Assembly: GCF_014696675.1 (NCBI RefSeq) | Contig: NZ_JACJQN010000009.1 | Span: 62,001 to 126,000, forward strand | Reading direction: 5' to 3' | DNA: 64,000 bases | Origin: Phormidium tenue FACHB-1052 | GTDB lineage: Bacteria; Cyanobacteriota; Cyanobacteriia; Phormidesmidales; Phormidesmidaceae | In this document: positions 27,469-38,300 of the stretch, piece by piece | Layout: the number at the start of each line of letters is the position of its first letter | Position numbering within the stretch: the first letter of the stretch is position 1 | The notes under the pieces: model-generated | The model's database searches: none | Seen by the model: the letters and a program-made list of their open reading frames with translations, nothing else | What the model was told of the DNA's origin: nothing | Made by a program: the position numbers and the translations under genes

Positions 27469-27822
27469 ACGCGTACTGTTATGGCCGGGCCAATTCTCAC
27501 CTAGAATGCACCCTGGTCATCGATCGCAACGATCCCAGCCGGTTTGAATGGACTTTAATAAAGCGTTGCGTCGAGACAAACAACGTGGCCCAGAGTGAAT
27601 CGTCCTAGGCAGATGGTTTATCCTAGACCAAGCCCGCTTCGATGGCAGGGTCATGCAGCAACCACCCCCAAAGATGGTGCTGTCAGTCTGAACCTCAGGC
27701 GATTGGAGCCTGCTAGCTGTCCTGATTTTGGGCAGCGATTCCGGAACGGATCGCCTTGCGAATCGCCCGTTGGCGTCCTGAGCTAGCGGGTCAACCCTAT
27801 CCTTACCCAAAATCAGGTGCCC
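27469..27822. promoter_or_regulatory. Leader region with inverted repeat upstream of the TIGR01777 gene
   Basis: 354 bases without a gene. The 12-base arms cctgattttggg (27721-27732) and cccaaaatcagg (27806-27817) are perfect complements 73 bases apart. The right arm ends five bases before the ATG at 27823, over the ribosome-binding position, so folding would hide the start. I see nothing else I can support here. Confidence 0.4.
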
Positions 27823-28743
27823 ATGAAAATTGCAATTACTGGAGCCACAGGTTTCGTCGGTAGCCGCCTGGTAGAACGGCTTCAGGCCGATGGCCATACG
27901 GTGGTGGTGCTCACCCGCAGCATCGACCATGGCCGCCGGGTATTCCCTCAAACTGCCTTCCCCAAGGTAGAAGTGGTGGGCTACAGCCCTTTAGAATCAG
28001 GCACCTGGCAGACAGACCTACTCTCGGGCTGTGATGGCGTGGTCAACCTGGCCGGGGCACCGATCTCAGAGCGCTGGAGCGATGAGCATAAGCAGGCCAT
28101 TCTAGACAGTCGCAAGGTCGGCACTGAAAAGCTAGTCGAGGCCCTGGCTAAGGCCGACCCTAAACCCAGGGTGTGGGTAAACGCTTCGGCCATTGGCTAC
28201 TACGGCACCAGCGAAAGCGCCACCTTCGACGAAACCAGCACCCCCATCGAAGATGACTTTCTCTCTCAAGTTTGTCAGGCTTGGGAAGGGGCAGCCCAGT
28301 CAGTTAAAGACCACGGCACCCGCCTGGTGATTCTGCGCTTTGGCATTGTGTTAGGCATGGGCGGGGCGGTGGCCAAAATGCTCACCCCCTTTCGCATGTT
28401 TGCCGGTGGGCCGATCGGTAGCGGTCGCCAGTGGTTTTCGTGGATTCACCGCGACGACCTGGTGAATCTGATCGTGCAGGCGCTCAACAACCCGCAGATG
28501 GAAGGCGTTTACAACGCTACCGCCCCCAACCCCGTGCGCATGGCCGAGTTTTGCAAAACCCTGGGCAAAGTTCTCAATCGCCCGTCTTGGTTGCCGGTGC
28601 CTGACTTTGTGCTCGAAACCATTTTGGGTGACGGAGCCCAGGTGGTGCTAGAAGGGCAGCAGGTCTTACCCAAGCGCACCCAAGCCACCGGGTTTACCTA
28701 CCACTATGCCCAGGTCAAAGACGCCCTGGACGAGATTGTTTAA
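27823..28743 (+). CDS. TIGR01777 family NAD(P)-dependent epimerase
   Basis: 306 residues. N-terminal Rossmann motif GATGFVGSRL (residues 6-15), then VNLAGAPISERWSDEHK, the YYGTS active-site region (SAIGYYGTS), VILRFGIVLG and a C-terminal DUF1731 tail. This matches the TIGR01777 extended-SDR family (SulA/SDR39U1-like) found in all cyanobacteria; the plant homologue is plastid-located. Its substrate is not established. ATG 27823 is preferred over GTG 27817. pdxH follows in the same direction after 35 bases that contain the TTCAAAA repeat. Confidence 0.9.
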   Translation: MKIAITGATGFVGSRLVERLQADGHTVVVLTRSIDHGRRVFPQTAFPKVEVVGYSPLESGTWQTDLLSGCDGVVNLAGAPISERWSDEHKQAILDSRKVGTEKLVEALAKADPKPRVWVNASAIGYYGTSESATFDETSTPIEDDFLSQVCQAWEGAAQSVKDHGTRLVILRFGIVLGMGGAVAKMLTPFRMFAGGPIGSGRQWFSWIHRDDLVNLIVQALNNPQMEGVYNATAPNPVRMAEFCKTLGKVLNRPSWLPVPDFVLETILGDGAQVVLEGQQVLPKRTQATGFTYHYAQVKDALDEIV

Positions 28744-28778
28744 GTTAGAAATTCAAAATTCAAAACCCCAACCACGCC

Positions 28779-29414
28779 ATGGATATTGGTGAACTGCGCC
28801 GTGACTACAGTCAGCGGGGATTAGACCTAGCGGATCTCAACCCCGACCCCTTTGCCCAGTTTGAGCTGTGGTTTCAGCAGGCCCGTGAGGCTGAGTTGTT
28901 AGAGCCCAACGCGCTGGTGCTGTCGACGGTGTCTCCAGCAGGGGCTCCCTATCAGCGCACGGTGCTACTCAAGTATTTCGATCGCGACGGCTTTGTCTTC
29001 TTCACCAACTATGGCAGCCGCAAGGCCCAGCACATGGCTGAGAATGCCCAGGTATCGATGCTGTTCCCGTGGTACTCGTTGGAGCGGCAGTTGGCGATCG
29101 CAGGCACCGCCAGCAAAATTTCGGCGGCAGAGTCGTTGCGCTACTTTTCGTCGCGCCCCCGTGGCAGTCAGTTAGGAGCCTGGGTATCGCAGCAGAGCAG
29201 CATTATCTCCTCGCGGCAGCTGTTAGAGATGCAGTTTGAGAAAATGAAGGAAAAATTTCTCAATCAGGAAGTCCCCCTGCCCATTTTTTGGGGGGGGTAC
29301 CGGGTCAAGCCCACCAGCTTTGAGTTTTGGCAGGGGCGACCCAGCCGCCTCCACGACCGCTTTTTGTATAGCTGGAAGGATAGTGAGTGGGCGATCGCCC
29401 GCCTATCCCCCTAA
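28779..29414 (+). CDS. pdxH: Pyridoxamine 5'-phosphate oxidase
   Basis: 211 residues, full length. It makes pyridoxal 5'-phosphate with FMN and oxygen. Visible motifs: QRTVLLKYFDRDGFVFFTN, GSRKAQHMAENAQVSMLFPW, FSSRPRGSQLGAWVSQQS, and the C-terminal FWQGRPSRLHDRF with PLP-binding Arg and His. The 3' end overlaps the 3' end of the Uma2-like gene on the other strand by four bases. Confidence 0.95.
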   Translation: MDIGELRRDYSQRGLDLADLNPDPFAQFELWFQQAREAELLEPNALVLSTVSPAGAPYQRTVLLKYFDRDGFVFFTNYGSRKAQHMAENAQVSMLFPWYSLERQLAIAGTASKISAAESLRYFSSRPRGSQLGAWVSQQSSIISSRQLLEMQFEKMKEKFLNQEVPLPIFWGGYRVKPTSFEFWQGRPSRLHDRFLYSWKDSEWAIARLSP

Positions 29415-29938
29415 ACCAGCAGGCTAAAATCTACCCGCTCATAGATATCCATCATGGGCAGGCGGGCATCGGTAATTGACAGTTCTACCACAGAGTCGAG
29501 CCCGCTCTGGGTAGTCATGCCCCACAGGTGCTCCTCCGCCCGATAAAACTGCTCTACCCGAGCCTCGGTCTGGTGTACAAACAGGTAGGTTTGCAGATAA
29601 GGGATCGCCCGGCACTGACGAAACATGCCGCTGCGTTGGCCTTTGGCCAGTCTTTGACTATCGGGCAGCGTAGCGGCTTTTGAGTCATAGCCTGGGGTCG
29701 GCTCCGATAGGATTTCAAAGATGACGCAAGGGTTAAGCAGCTTATCGTCCTGACCATCGTGGAGCAGAGGTTCACCAGCTACCACCAACAGGTCGGGGTA
29801 AACCCCCTTACCCTGCTCTGGCAGCCAAACCTGCACCCCACGAGGCAAGACTTCATAGAGGCTTTTGCCACAGGTAACATCCATCAGGCGCATCAGATTG
29901 CGTAAAATGCGCCCCTGATTCACCGAACTGTCACTCAT
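29411..29938 (-). CDS. Uma2 family (DUF820) protein, N-terminally short
   Basis: About 175 residues. The central PDLLVVAGEP, then VIFEILSEPTPGYD, and IPYLQTYLFVHQ are hallmarks of the Uma2 endonuclease fold (PD-(D/E)xK type). Two oddities: the usual N-terminal block (EYLxxE plus YRNGEI) is missing, and an insert of about 17 residues (AATLPDSQRLAKGQRSG) splits the YD and YRSIP parts of the family pattern. The ATG lies inside the end of tldD (8-base overlap), so it is translated by coupling. It may be degenerate; catalytic acids in the first block are gone. Confidence 0.7.
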   Translation of the reverse strand: MSDSSVNQGRILRNLMRLMDVTCGKSLYEVLPRGVQVWLPEQGKGVYPDLLVVAGEPLLHDGQDDKLLNPCVIFEILSEPTPGYDSKAATLPDSQRLAKGQRSGMFRQCRAIPYLQTYLFVHQTEARVEQFYRAEEHLWGMTTQSGLDSVVELSITDARLPMMDIYERVDFSLLV

Positions 29939-31346
29939 ACTCAACTTCGGCCTCGCCCCCGATCACCACATTGCGAATGCGTAGGCTGGGGCCGCCACAG
30001 CCTACGGGTAGCCCGTTCTGCCCACCCTTGCCGCAGCCACCCGACTCATCCCAGTAAAAGTCGTCGCCGATCGCTTCAATATCAGCCAGGGTGCGAAACA
30101 CATTGCCCGACAGGGTGACATCGCGCACTGGCTCCGCCAGTTTGCCGTTGCGAATCATCCAGGCTTCCCCGGCGGTAAAGGTAAACATTTCGCCATTGGT
30201 CATGCCCTCTAGCCAGTTGCGGGCATAGACGCCTTCTTTGATATCGGCAAACAGGTCGTCAACCGGGGTGGTGCCGCGCTCAATCCAGGTATTGGTCATG
30301 CGCACCAGGGGCGAATAGTGATAGTTGAGGCAGCGGGCGTTGCCCGTGGGCTGCTCACCCAGCTTGCCCGCCGTTTCACGGGAGTGCAGCCGCCCCACCA
30401 AAACGCCGTTCTCAATTAGCTGCGTGGTGGTGGCGGGGGTACCCTCGTCATCGTAAAAATAGCTACCTCGGTGGCCTTGGGGTGCAGCGCCATCAAAAAT
30501 TTGCAGGCTGTCGGGGCCAAAGCGTCGGCCCAAACTCATCGACTCCAGCAGGTCGGGGTTCTCGTAGGCCATGTCAGCTTCCGATAGGTGACCAAACGCC
30601 TCGTGGACAAACAGCCCAGTCAGAATAGGATCAATCACCACATCGTAGGCTCCTCCCCGCACGGAGGGTAAGTCTAGAGCCGCAACCGCCCGTTGGGCGG
30701 CTCCCATCACCTGATCATCTAAGGTTTCTAAATCTTCGTAAGCCTTCCGCGAGCCAGTGGTTTCGCGCCCGGTCTGTACGGTGTCGCCGTCGCGGGCGGT
30801 GGCGGCAAAGCGCATTTCCATATCTGACCAGGCCTGATCGATCAAAGTGCCTTCGGAGGTGGCCAGCAGCACCCGCTGGGCCACATCGTTGTAGCGCACA
30901 GAGGTGGTGGCTATCCGATGGTCGATGCTTTGGAGCAGGTCAGCGTAGTGGTTGCAAAGGGCCTTTTTGCGGGCTAAGGAGATTTGGCGTGGGTTGGTGC
31001 CAGTAAGGGGCAATTGGCGAGTGATTTGTACGGGGTCTACGGGTGCCAGTAGGGTTTCGTCATGGCCGACTAGGCGGGCGGCAGCGACGGCGGCTTCTAC
31101 ACAAGGGGCCAAGCTCTCCAGGTCGTTAAAGCTAGCAAAGCCCCAGCCACCTCGGTAGCAGGCCCGCACGTGCCCACCGATCGCGATCGCCTCGCTCAGA
31201 GTTTCTGCCTGCCCACCCCGCAGAAAAATATCGGTGCCCTCCGACTGTTCTAGGCGAATGGCTAGGTAGTCTACGCGGGAACCCCAGCGATCGCACAACT
31301 CCTGTACCCGAGTCTTTGCCTGGTCAATCGCTTCCACCATATCCAT
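29931..31346 (-). CDS. tldD: TldD family metalloprotease
   Basis: 471 residues from ATG 31346 (a further in-frame Met lies two codons later). The metal motif HEAFGHLSEAD is present, with the TldD-specific C-terminal half (GSYFYDDEGTPATTTQLIENGVLVG, GNARCLNYHYSPLVRMTN, FYWDESGGCGKGGQNGLPVGCGGPSLRI). TldD forms a heterodimer with PmbA/TldE and degrades unfolded peptides; the partner is not in the window. The Uma2 gene overlaps its stop. Confidence 0.92.
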   Translation of the reverse strand: MDMVEAIDQAKTRVQELCDRWGSRVDYLAIRLEQSEGTDIFLRGGQAETLSEAIAIGGHVRACYRGGWGFASFNDLESLAPCVEAAVAAARLVGHDETLLAPVDPVQITRQLPLTGTNPRQISLARKKALCNHYADLLQSIDHRIATTSVRYNDVAQRVLLATSEGTLIDQAWSDMEMRFAATARDGDTVQTGRETTGSRKAYEDLETLDDQVMGAAQRAVAALDLPSVRGGAYDVVIDPILTGLFVHEAFGHLSEADMAYENPDLLESMSLGRRFGPDSLQIFDGAAPQGHRGSYFYDDEGTPATTTQLIENGVLVGRLHSRETAGKLGEQPTGNARCLNYHYSPLVRMTNTWIERGTTPVDDLFADIKEGVYARNWLEGMTNGEMFTFTAGEAWMIRNGKLAEPVRDVTLSGNVFRTLADIEAIGDDFYWDESGGCGKGGQNGLPVGCGGPSLRIRNVVIGGEAEVEYE

Positions 31347-31423
31347 GCCCCCAAGCCTTTCCCCAAATGTATCATTCAGAAGACCTTGCCCCCAGGCTAA
31401 AATCACAGGCTAAAATCACAGGT

Positions 31424-32005
31424 ATGACTACAGACTTTGACTACACCTTACCGCCCGCCGTACGGCGGATTTCAGGCTCCTTCCGCGTGGTGGGCTGGAT
31501 CAGCTTTTGGGTTCAGATCGTGCTAGCGGCAATTTCTAGCTTGGTGCTGATGTTTGCCCTGGTCAATCTGGGGGCGCGATCGGGAGGGACAGCAAATCCT
31601 GGCACTGGCGTAGGGCTGCTGTTTGCCGCCCTAGGGTTGGTAGCCGTCTATTTCAGCGCCTTTTGGGCCTTTCGCTACACCCAGCTAGGGCGACGGCTAC
31701 GCAGCCGCGACATCGCCAAGCGCCCCAGCCCCAAAGACGCGCTTCAGGCTCTGCGGCTGGGCACCGTCGTCAGCATGGTCGGTATGTTAATCACCCTGTT
31801 TGGCAGCCAGGCGCTGATTGGCTCACTGCTGGGCAAGGCGCTGTCTCAACCCCAGGGCGGCACCGTGTTTACGCCAGGCAACATCAATCAATACGTTGAA
31901 GCCTTCGATATTTTTGTGGTGCAGGCCAACACCAACACGCTGCTGGCCCACTTTGTATCCCTGGCGGCCACCCTGTGGCTGCTGAGAACCGTAAATCGAG
32001 CTTAG
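31424..32005 (+). CDS. DUF3611 family membrane protein
   Basis: 193 residues from ATG 31424. The opening (DYTLPPAVRRISGSFRVVGWISFWVQIVL) is the signature of DUF3611, which is found in cyanobacteria and plastids. Four hydrophobic segments are visible (about 25-50, 62-82, 105-125 and 165-185). Function unknown. A 15-base direct duplication (caggctaaaatcaca) lies immediately before the start. It is convergent with fabG across a strong hairpin. Confidence 0.85.
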   Translation: MTTDFDYTLPPAVRRISGSFRVVGWISFWVQIVLAAISSLVLMFALVNLGARSGGTANPGTGVGLLFAALGLVAVYFSAFWAFRYTQLGRRLRSRDIAKRPSPKDALQALRLGTVVSMVGMLITLFGSQALIGSLLGKALSQPQGGTVFTPGNINQYVEAFDIFVVQANTNTLLAHFVSLAATLWLLRTVNRA

Positions 32006-32006
32006 G

Positions 32007-32052
32007 TGAGTTTTGAGTTTTGAATTGCTGCCCAAATTCAAAACTCAAAACT
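32007..32052. terminator. 19-bp perfect hairpin between convergent genes
   Basis: gagttttgagttttgaatt (32007-32025) and aattcaaaactcaaaactc (32034-32052) are exact complements around an 8-base loop. It is built from the TTCAAAA repeat family of this genome. It probably ends transcription of both DUF3611 and fabG. Confidence 0.75.
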
Positions 32053-32080
32053 CAAAATTAAGCACTCAAAACTTTTGAAT

Positions 32081-32851
<771 letters not shown>

Positions 32852-32927
32852 TTAGCTCGCAAAACACGGCAAAACATGCCCATTGTTTTTATCACAAAAT
32901 GAGTTCGGTTCGGTTGCCAGGGGAAAA

Positions 32928-33500
32928 TTAATTAACGGCCACGCTAGGATTGTCGCACTGGGCATTTTTAGCAGTTTTAAGGCTTCCCAGCAGGCTAGCC
33001 ACAATGACACACTGTTTAGCATTAGCATTTTCAGCATTGATGCTAATGACAAAAGGAAGAGCATCACTAGTAGGGGCAGTTGTTGTAGTGCTTCTCGCAA
33101 CAGTTGGCATACCGCGATGATCAAAAACCACAGTGTCGAAGGTGGTATCTTGGACGCCGGTAGAACTTACGGAGTAGGTTCTTAGCCTGACGTTACTTGG
33201 GTTGTTATTATTTTCGCCTAAAACTTGAGCATTGCCATTGACAGCCAAAGTGGGCAAAGTGGCGGCATTATTGACTACTACTCGTACTGATAACCGTCGC
33301 TGAATGGCATCTTGCTGAGCATTTTTCAGGGTTTGAAGCAGATCGCTTTTAACCGCACTTACCCGTTGGCGATTAAGAAAGCCTTGCCAACTTGGGGCAG
33401 CGATAGCAGCCAGTACCGCCGCAATAACGATAACGACCAAAACCTCTATCAATGTAAACCCTGCGGCTTGGTTTTTTTTGTGGGAAGTTAAGCGTTTCAT
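32928..33500 (-). CDS. hpsD: Pseudopilin, HpsD-like (GspH/FimT type)
   Basis: 190 residues from ATG 33500. A type IV prepilin leader with cleavage G and FTLIEVLVVIVIAAVLAAIAAPSW is followed by a GspH/FimT-like body and a C-terminal cysteine pair (KQCVIV and AQCDNP). It lies last in the order hpsA-B-C-D, the order known from Nostoc punctiforme, where these pseudopilins are needed for polysaccharide secretion during gliding. The symbol is by position as much as by sequence. Confidence 0.75.
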   Translation of the reverse strand: MKRLTSHKKNQAAGFTLIEVLVVIVIAAVLAAIAAPSWQGFLNRQRVSAVKSDLLQTLKNAQQDAIQRRLSVRVVVNNAATLPTLAVNGNAQVLGENNNNPSNVRLRTYSVSSTGVQDTTFDTVVFDHRGMPTVARSTTTTAPTSDALPFVISINAENANAKQCVIVASLLGSLKTAKNAQCDNPSVAVN

Positions 33501-33559
33501 TTTGAACAACACCTGCAAGGAATTGAATGCTTAGAATACTAGAGCGTAATTGCTCCAGC

Positions 33560-34483
33560 TTATTCACTTTTTTCAATAATGCCGCGAACTTGGACTTCGG
33601 TATTGATGGTTGGCAAGCGGCTAGCTCGACTACTAGGGCCAAACGTTAAGGTTGTGCCAGAACTGGCCTCAACCGTGCTGCCTCTTAGAAAAACATACAA
33701 GCTTTGGTTTAGAGAATCACCAATGTCGCCACCATCTCTAACGCAGGCAAAGAAATTGTTGGAGACATTAGGGCCATTTGCAGGTGATGGCAGTAGTGCT
33801 GTCGGGCAGGTGACGGCTGTAGTTGCGTCGTGATTGTCAATAAAATCAGTTAAAACAACCGCCCTGCCTTGAGTATTGCCAGCTCCTTTTTGCCAATCTT
33901 CAAAGTCATTACCAGGTTTAGATGGATCACTATAGCCCGATGTTGGGGTCAAATTACCGAGATTAGAATAGTTGGTCAACTCGTAGCGAATGATGCGTCC
34001 AGGGCCAGACCAAAAACTGCTGTCTGTATTGTTTCTGTATAGATAAACTACCAAGTTGTAGACGTTGTGCCGTATTTTTAGCGTATTACACTCCTCGGCT
34101 GTAGTACCAGCACAAGTGGCTGGTAGAGCGCCAACATTAATGGGTTGAAGCCGCCAAAAAGCCAATATAGGTGTAGTACCTGGTGGCTCATCTGTTAGTT
34201 GGTTAATTACGTTAGCGGGGGTTGAATATACGTAGACGGCTTCGCGTACATCTCTGCTGATATAGTCTAATGCTCGTCTGACATCTTGCTGGGATTGGGT
34301 GAGTCTCTCTTCTCTAGCATTAGTGCCAAGTAGCTCGACTACTAGGTATAGCAAACTGCCGATGATTACAGAGCCCACTGCGATAGCCACCAGTAGCTCA
34401 ATCAACGTAAATCCACGATGGGCTGTTTTACTCTTTGCCAAGAACCAGCGGGTGAAGGTGATAGAAACGAGATTGGATGACAT
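33560..34483 (-). CDS. hpsC: Pseudopilin, HpsC-like (PilW/PulJ type)
   Basis: 307 residues from ATG 34483. Prepilin signal with GFTLIELLVAIAVGSVIIGSLLYLVVELL. The long body, QSQQDVRRALDYISRDVREAVYVY, is typical of PilW/PulJ-type minor pilins and of HpsC. A cysteine pair (TCAGTTAEECN) is probably a disulfide. Spacing of 59 bases to hpsD and 86 to hpsB supports one operon. Confidence 0.82.
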   Translation of the reverse strand: MSSNLVSITFTRWFLAKSKTAHRGFTLIELLVAIAVGSVIIGSLLYLVVELLGTNAREERLTQSQQDVRRALDYISRDVREAVYVYSTPANVINQLTDEPPGTTPILAFWRLQPINVGALPATCAGTTAEECNTLKIRHNVYNLVVYLYRNNTDSSFWSGPGRIIRYELTNYSNLGNLTPTSGYSDPSKPGNDFEDWQKGAGNTQGRAVVLTDFIDNHDATTAVTCPTALLPSPANGPNVSNNFFACVRDGGDIGDSLNQSLYVFLRGSTVEASSGTTLTFGPSSRASRLPTINTEVQVRGIIEKSE

Positions 34484-34569
34484 GGGAGTACACACCCATA
34501 AAAGAACAAAATGGTTAAGGCTAAAAATAGCTTGTTAAGCCGAGGTAGGAATTAGCAGCGACCCTTGTG

Positions 34570-35292
34570 CTATGGAGCTACCGTACAGATGGTGGGCACA
34601 TTCTTTCTACTTCCAGAAACAACGCCGCTATTGACATAGGTAATAAGATTGCATAGCGACTCTCCTTGGTTGCTGGCGGCGATGGTTGTATAGAGTGTTG
34701 CTAGGGGGCGTTCGTTACGTCTGCCATTGGTGCTAGTCATGACCAAAGATGCTGGGGCAGTAGATAGGTTGCCTGCGCCTGAGGCGTCGCGATCGTAAAC
34801 CCGCACCCCCATGGCAAATGCCACTGGGGTGCCATTTACGACCTCTCCCACAGCCCGAAACCTCTGCACTAAGAAATCGGGCTGACCATTGCCATCAATA
34901 TCCACTGGTTGTGCGTAGGCAAAGTTAGTGGGATCGGTAACTCCCAGGTTGGGGCCGAGGGCCATCGCTACATCTTTGTCGGCTCTGCCAGTGTCAAGGG
35001 GGGGCAAATCAGCAACAGTGTACTCACCGCGCTCGACCAACACGCGAGTGCTATCGATTTGGCTTTGGGCCAGCGCTAGCGCCTGCTCAGCTTTTTGGCT
35101 ATGCACCCGCGTTGCCACTGAAAGAACCAAGGCTGGAGCAATGGCGCTAGAGACTAGCCCCACGACAACAATGGCGACTAAGCACTCAATGAGAGTGAGG
35201 CCCTGTTCCTGTGCTCTAGGATTTACCTTTTGGGGAGGCATAAAACGGGGGCTAAGCCTGAGAATGCATTGCCTGAACTGGTTGACAATCAT
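34570..35292 (-). CDS. hpsB: Pseudopilin, HpsB-like (PilV type)
   Basis: 240 residues. The prepilin leader is long and basic (PPQKVNPRAQEQG) and followed by LTLIECLVAIVVVGLVSSAIAPALVLSV. Note Cys at the sixth position of the mature N-terminus. EQALALAQSQIDSTRVLVERGEY is typical of PilV-type minor pilins and HpsB. It lies 56 bases after hpsA. A C-terminal cysteine pair (SLCNLI and TICTVAP) suggests a disulfide-closed end. Confidence 0.82.
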   Translation of the reverse strand: MIVNQFRQCILRLSPRFMPPQKVNPRAQEQGLTLIECLVAIVVVGLVSSAIAPALVLSVATRVHSQKAEQALALAQSQIDSTRVLVERGEYTVADLPPLDTGRADKDVAMALGPNLGVTDPTNFAYAQPVDIDGNGQPDFLVQRFRAVGEVVNGTPVAFAMGVRVYDRDASGAGNLSTAPASLVMTSTNGRRNERPLATLYTTIAASNQGESLCNLITYVNSGVVSGSRKNVPTICTVAP

Positions 35293-35348
35293 GGCGCGTA
35301 TCCTGGGTGGTGAGATGACTTTGCTGTTCCAAAGAAGCGATGTAGAAC

Positions 35349-38300
35349 CTAGGCAGGGCAGGTGCCTCTGACGGTTGGATCATTGAAGACAAAGGCTCCA
35401 CCGGTTCTAGTAGCACAGCGCAGATTGACGATATAAGGGTCGTCGGAAGCTAGCTCACGAAAGTACTCACTGCGAGGGGTATCGACCGAGACAAAACGCC
35501 GAGCTGCCGCAGCTGGAGGATAGTAGAGCAACCCCGGATCGTAACCCCAGCGCCGAGCCGGTGGGCGGTAATAGCCAAGACCCTCGTCGTTGTTATTAGG
35601 GGGGGCAGCGCCGGGTTCCCAAGCATCGTGCTCAAAGGGGCCAGTAGCTGCTGTAGAAAAGTTGAGCTGGAAGAACGCGCCTGCAATTTGTAGGTTGCGG
35701 TTGGTGTTGCCGACTGACCACACCTCGTTTAGGCGTGGGAAGTTGTGTAACCCACCGTAGGACTGCCGAGGGCGGCTGGGTACAATGCCCGCGATGACGA
35801 CAGCATTGACGTAGTCAGTGGTGCCGTCCTCGACGAGACGAGCATTTTGCCGGCGATCGTCTTCGCTATCGCCTAGCCCAGTCCAATCGCTAGCAGCCAC
35901 CGCTGTGTTGATCGGGTTAGTACCAATAAAAGCGTTGTTGTTGCGGTTGATCCAAACTGGAGAATTTGCTGGAGTGGATGCGCTAACTGGTGGACTTACG
36001 TCTCGTACAACGTTTTGAGCAGCGTTGGGGCGGCTCTGGTTCATATACGAGGTTGTGTTTGACGCAGCTGAACCAGGTCTAGGTTGAATGAAGGCATCTT
36101 CTACAGCACCATCAAGGAAATTGGCAGTCAGGATGTTGAAGGAGTCGGATAAGATTTCTACCGGTCGCCAGGTATCGGTGGTTGGCTGAGAGAACCTAAC
36201 GTCAATGCCGTTGGCATTAGTGGGGTCTTCCACTCGGTTGTTGTAGAAGTTGGCCATAGTCCAATCTATGCCGCCGATTTTCGATTTGAACTCTTCAATG
36301 ATTGTGGCTACTGTACCGCCAGTGCTGTGGAGGTTGAAGTTGCCCAAGACGTAGACGCTGTTGTCGGTAACAAAGGTCATGCCGACATCTCGAGTTAAAA
36401 GTTCGCTCATGTCTGCACCATTTAGCAGCCGGAACCCGTTGGGGCGACGATCTGGGTCGCCATAAAAGTCCACAGGCTTGAGGCTGATTCGAGCACCAGA
36501 TAGCGGTGGGTCTTGCTCAGAACCTGGAGTGGTGATCATCCGGCAGTTAGTGGATATAACATCAGCAACTGTGAGACAGTTGTCAATAGTCTGTCCTGCT
36601 CTTGCCGGTCGCACAATTTCTTCTTCGCGAACAGCGTCTTCGCGATAGGCGTAGACAATACCTTCTGTAAATACATCGCAATCTTGAGTATCAGGATCGC
36701 AGGCAATGTCTGAGAGCCAGGTGTCGGTGCCACCCCTCACCGTTGTGCTGGTGAGCCGTTTTAGATCAATATCGAGCACTCGAATGCCCATTTGCTCTCG
36801 GCCATCAAACATGCCTTTGTCGAGAAAGGCTACTTCCCTGACGTTACCAATGCCACCAATGATGTGGTTTGCTTGGGGGTTGTAGGATGTGGAGGCCAGG
36901 GGCGAGCCAGGCGGAGGAGACTGCCAGTCGGCAATTAACCGAGGGGCCAGGGCTATAGTGCCAGGTTCTACGGGTTGGTATCTACTAGCCCCAACGTTGA
37001 CTCCGGCTGTTCCGGCAGTATCTAAGATATACCCAGTTCTAGTTGGGTTAATGAACTCTTCTGTGAGCGGTTGACCATCTCTTTGGCCGTGGGCGGTTTT
37101 AGGGAAAAGGTAGAAGAGGGAGGGGTACTTGGGCCGTGAGGCACAGATGAGAGCTACGCCAGCTTTTTGGTCGGTTGTACCCCCAGAACCAGCGGCGGCG
37201 TTGAACAATGGGCCAAGCGTTCCAGCTGTATTGTTGGGGTGACAGTTGTCTGGGAACCTAAAGAGATAGCGTTGGTTGCCTCGCTGAACCTCGTAGGCAC
37301 CAAAGGTTGTGGATTCTGGTGACTGTTGAAATCCATAAGTTCTATCACGCTCAACTTGAGTCAGATCGCTAAGCATATCTACATAGCGACTTTGATTGGC
37401 GTTAAAACCAGCTAGAGCAATGAGCTGTTCTTTCGTTGGTCTGACATTTGTGCAATCGTATCGATTAGCGGCGATTAAATTGCACTGAGCAGCTAGGCTA
37501 CCAGCGGCAGGGCCGCCGTTACCACCCCCAAAGGCATCCCAAATGGGCGTGCCGATTTGGTTAAAAATCTGACCCTGATTGCTGATTCCGCCTACCGTGT
37601 TAGCCCAGGTCAAAAGCTTAGTTGTATCTGAAGCAAATTGTAGATTGTAACCCAGCATACCTAGAGTACAGGCCGCGGAGTGCAGGGTAGCTTTATCCGC
37701 TGAACTCAAGTTGGCGTAGGTGACGGCCCCTGTGGTGGCATCTAGGTAGTCATCAAAGATTCTACGCAGGGGGGAAAAGTCGCCCCACATGGCCATGTAG
37801 GGGAAAGGATGCACAACGGCATCTTGCACAGGTGGAAAGAACGGGGCACCGCCTCTGGGGTCGCCAGCGAAGTATGCCAGGTTTCTAAGCGCTTTGCCCA
37901 GATCGCTAGTCTTATCTTGGACTGAAGCTCCAAAACCAGTCTCTGCATAGAACCCAAACTCCCAACCATTGGTACCGGTACCGGTCAAGAAATTGGGGTA
38001 AGGCGCGTTTGTACCCGGAAAATTGCGGAAGTCGCGGCTGTTGCGAATGGTTTGTAGGGTACCAGGGTGGGCCGTCATGGCCATACAGGCAGCTGGATAT
38101 GCTCCACCAGTGGGATGGTCGTAGTGGTAAACCACCATGCTCTGCACAGCCGCCAGGTTGTCGCGCAGGCTGCGCTTTTGGCGGTACTCGTTAGCACCAA
38201 TTTTGCTCCCTACCGATGGAGCCGCATTAGGCGGATATAAACGGTCTTGGAGAGTTGTATCAATAGCGTTAGTGGCTGGGTTGTAGTTCCACCCGCTGGG

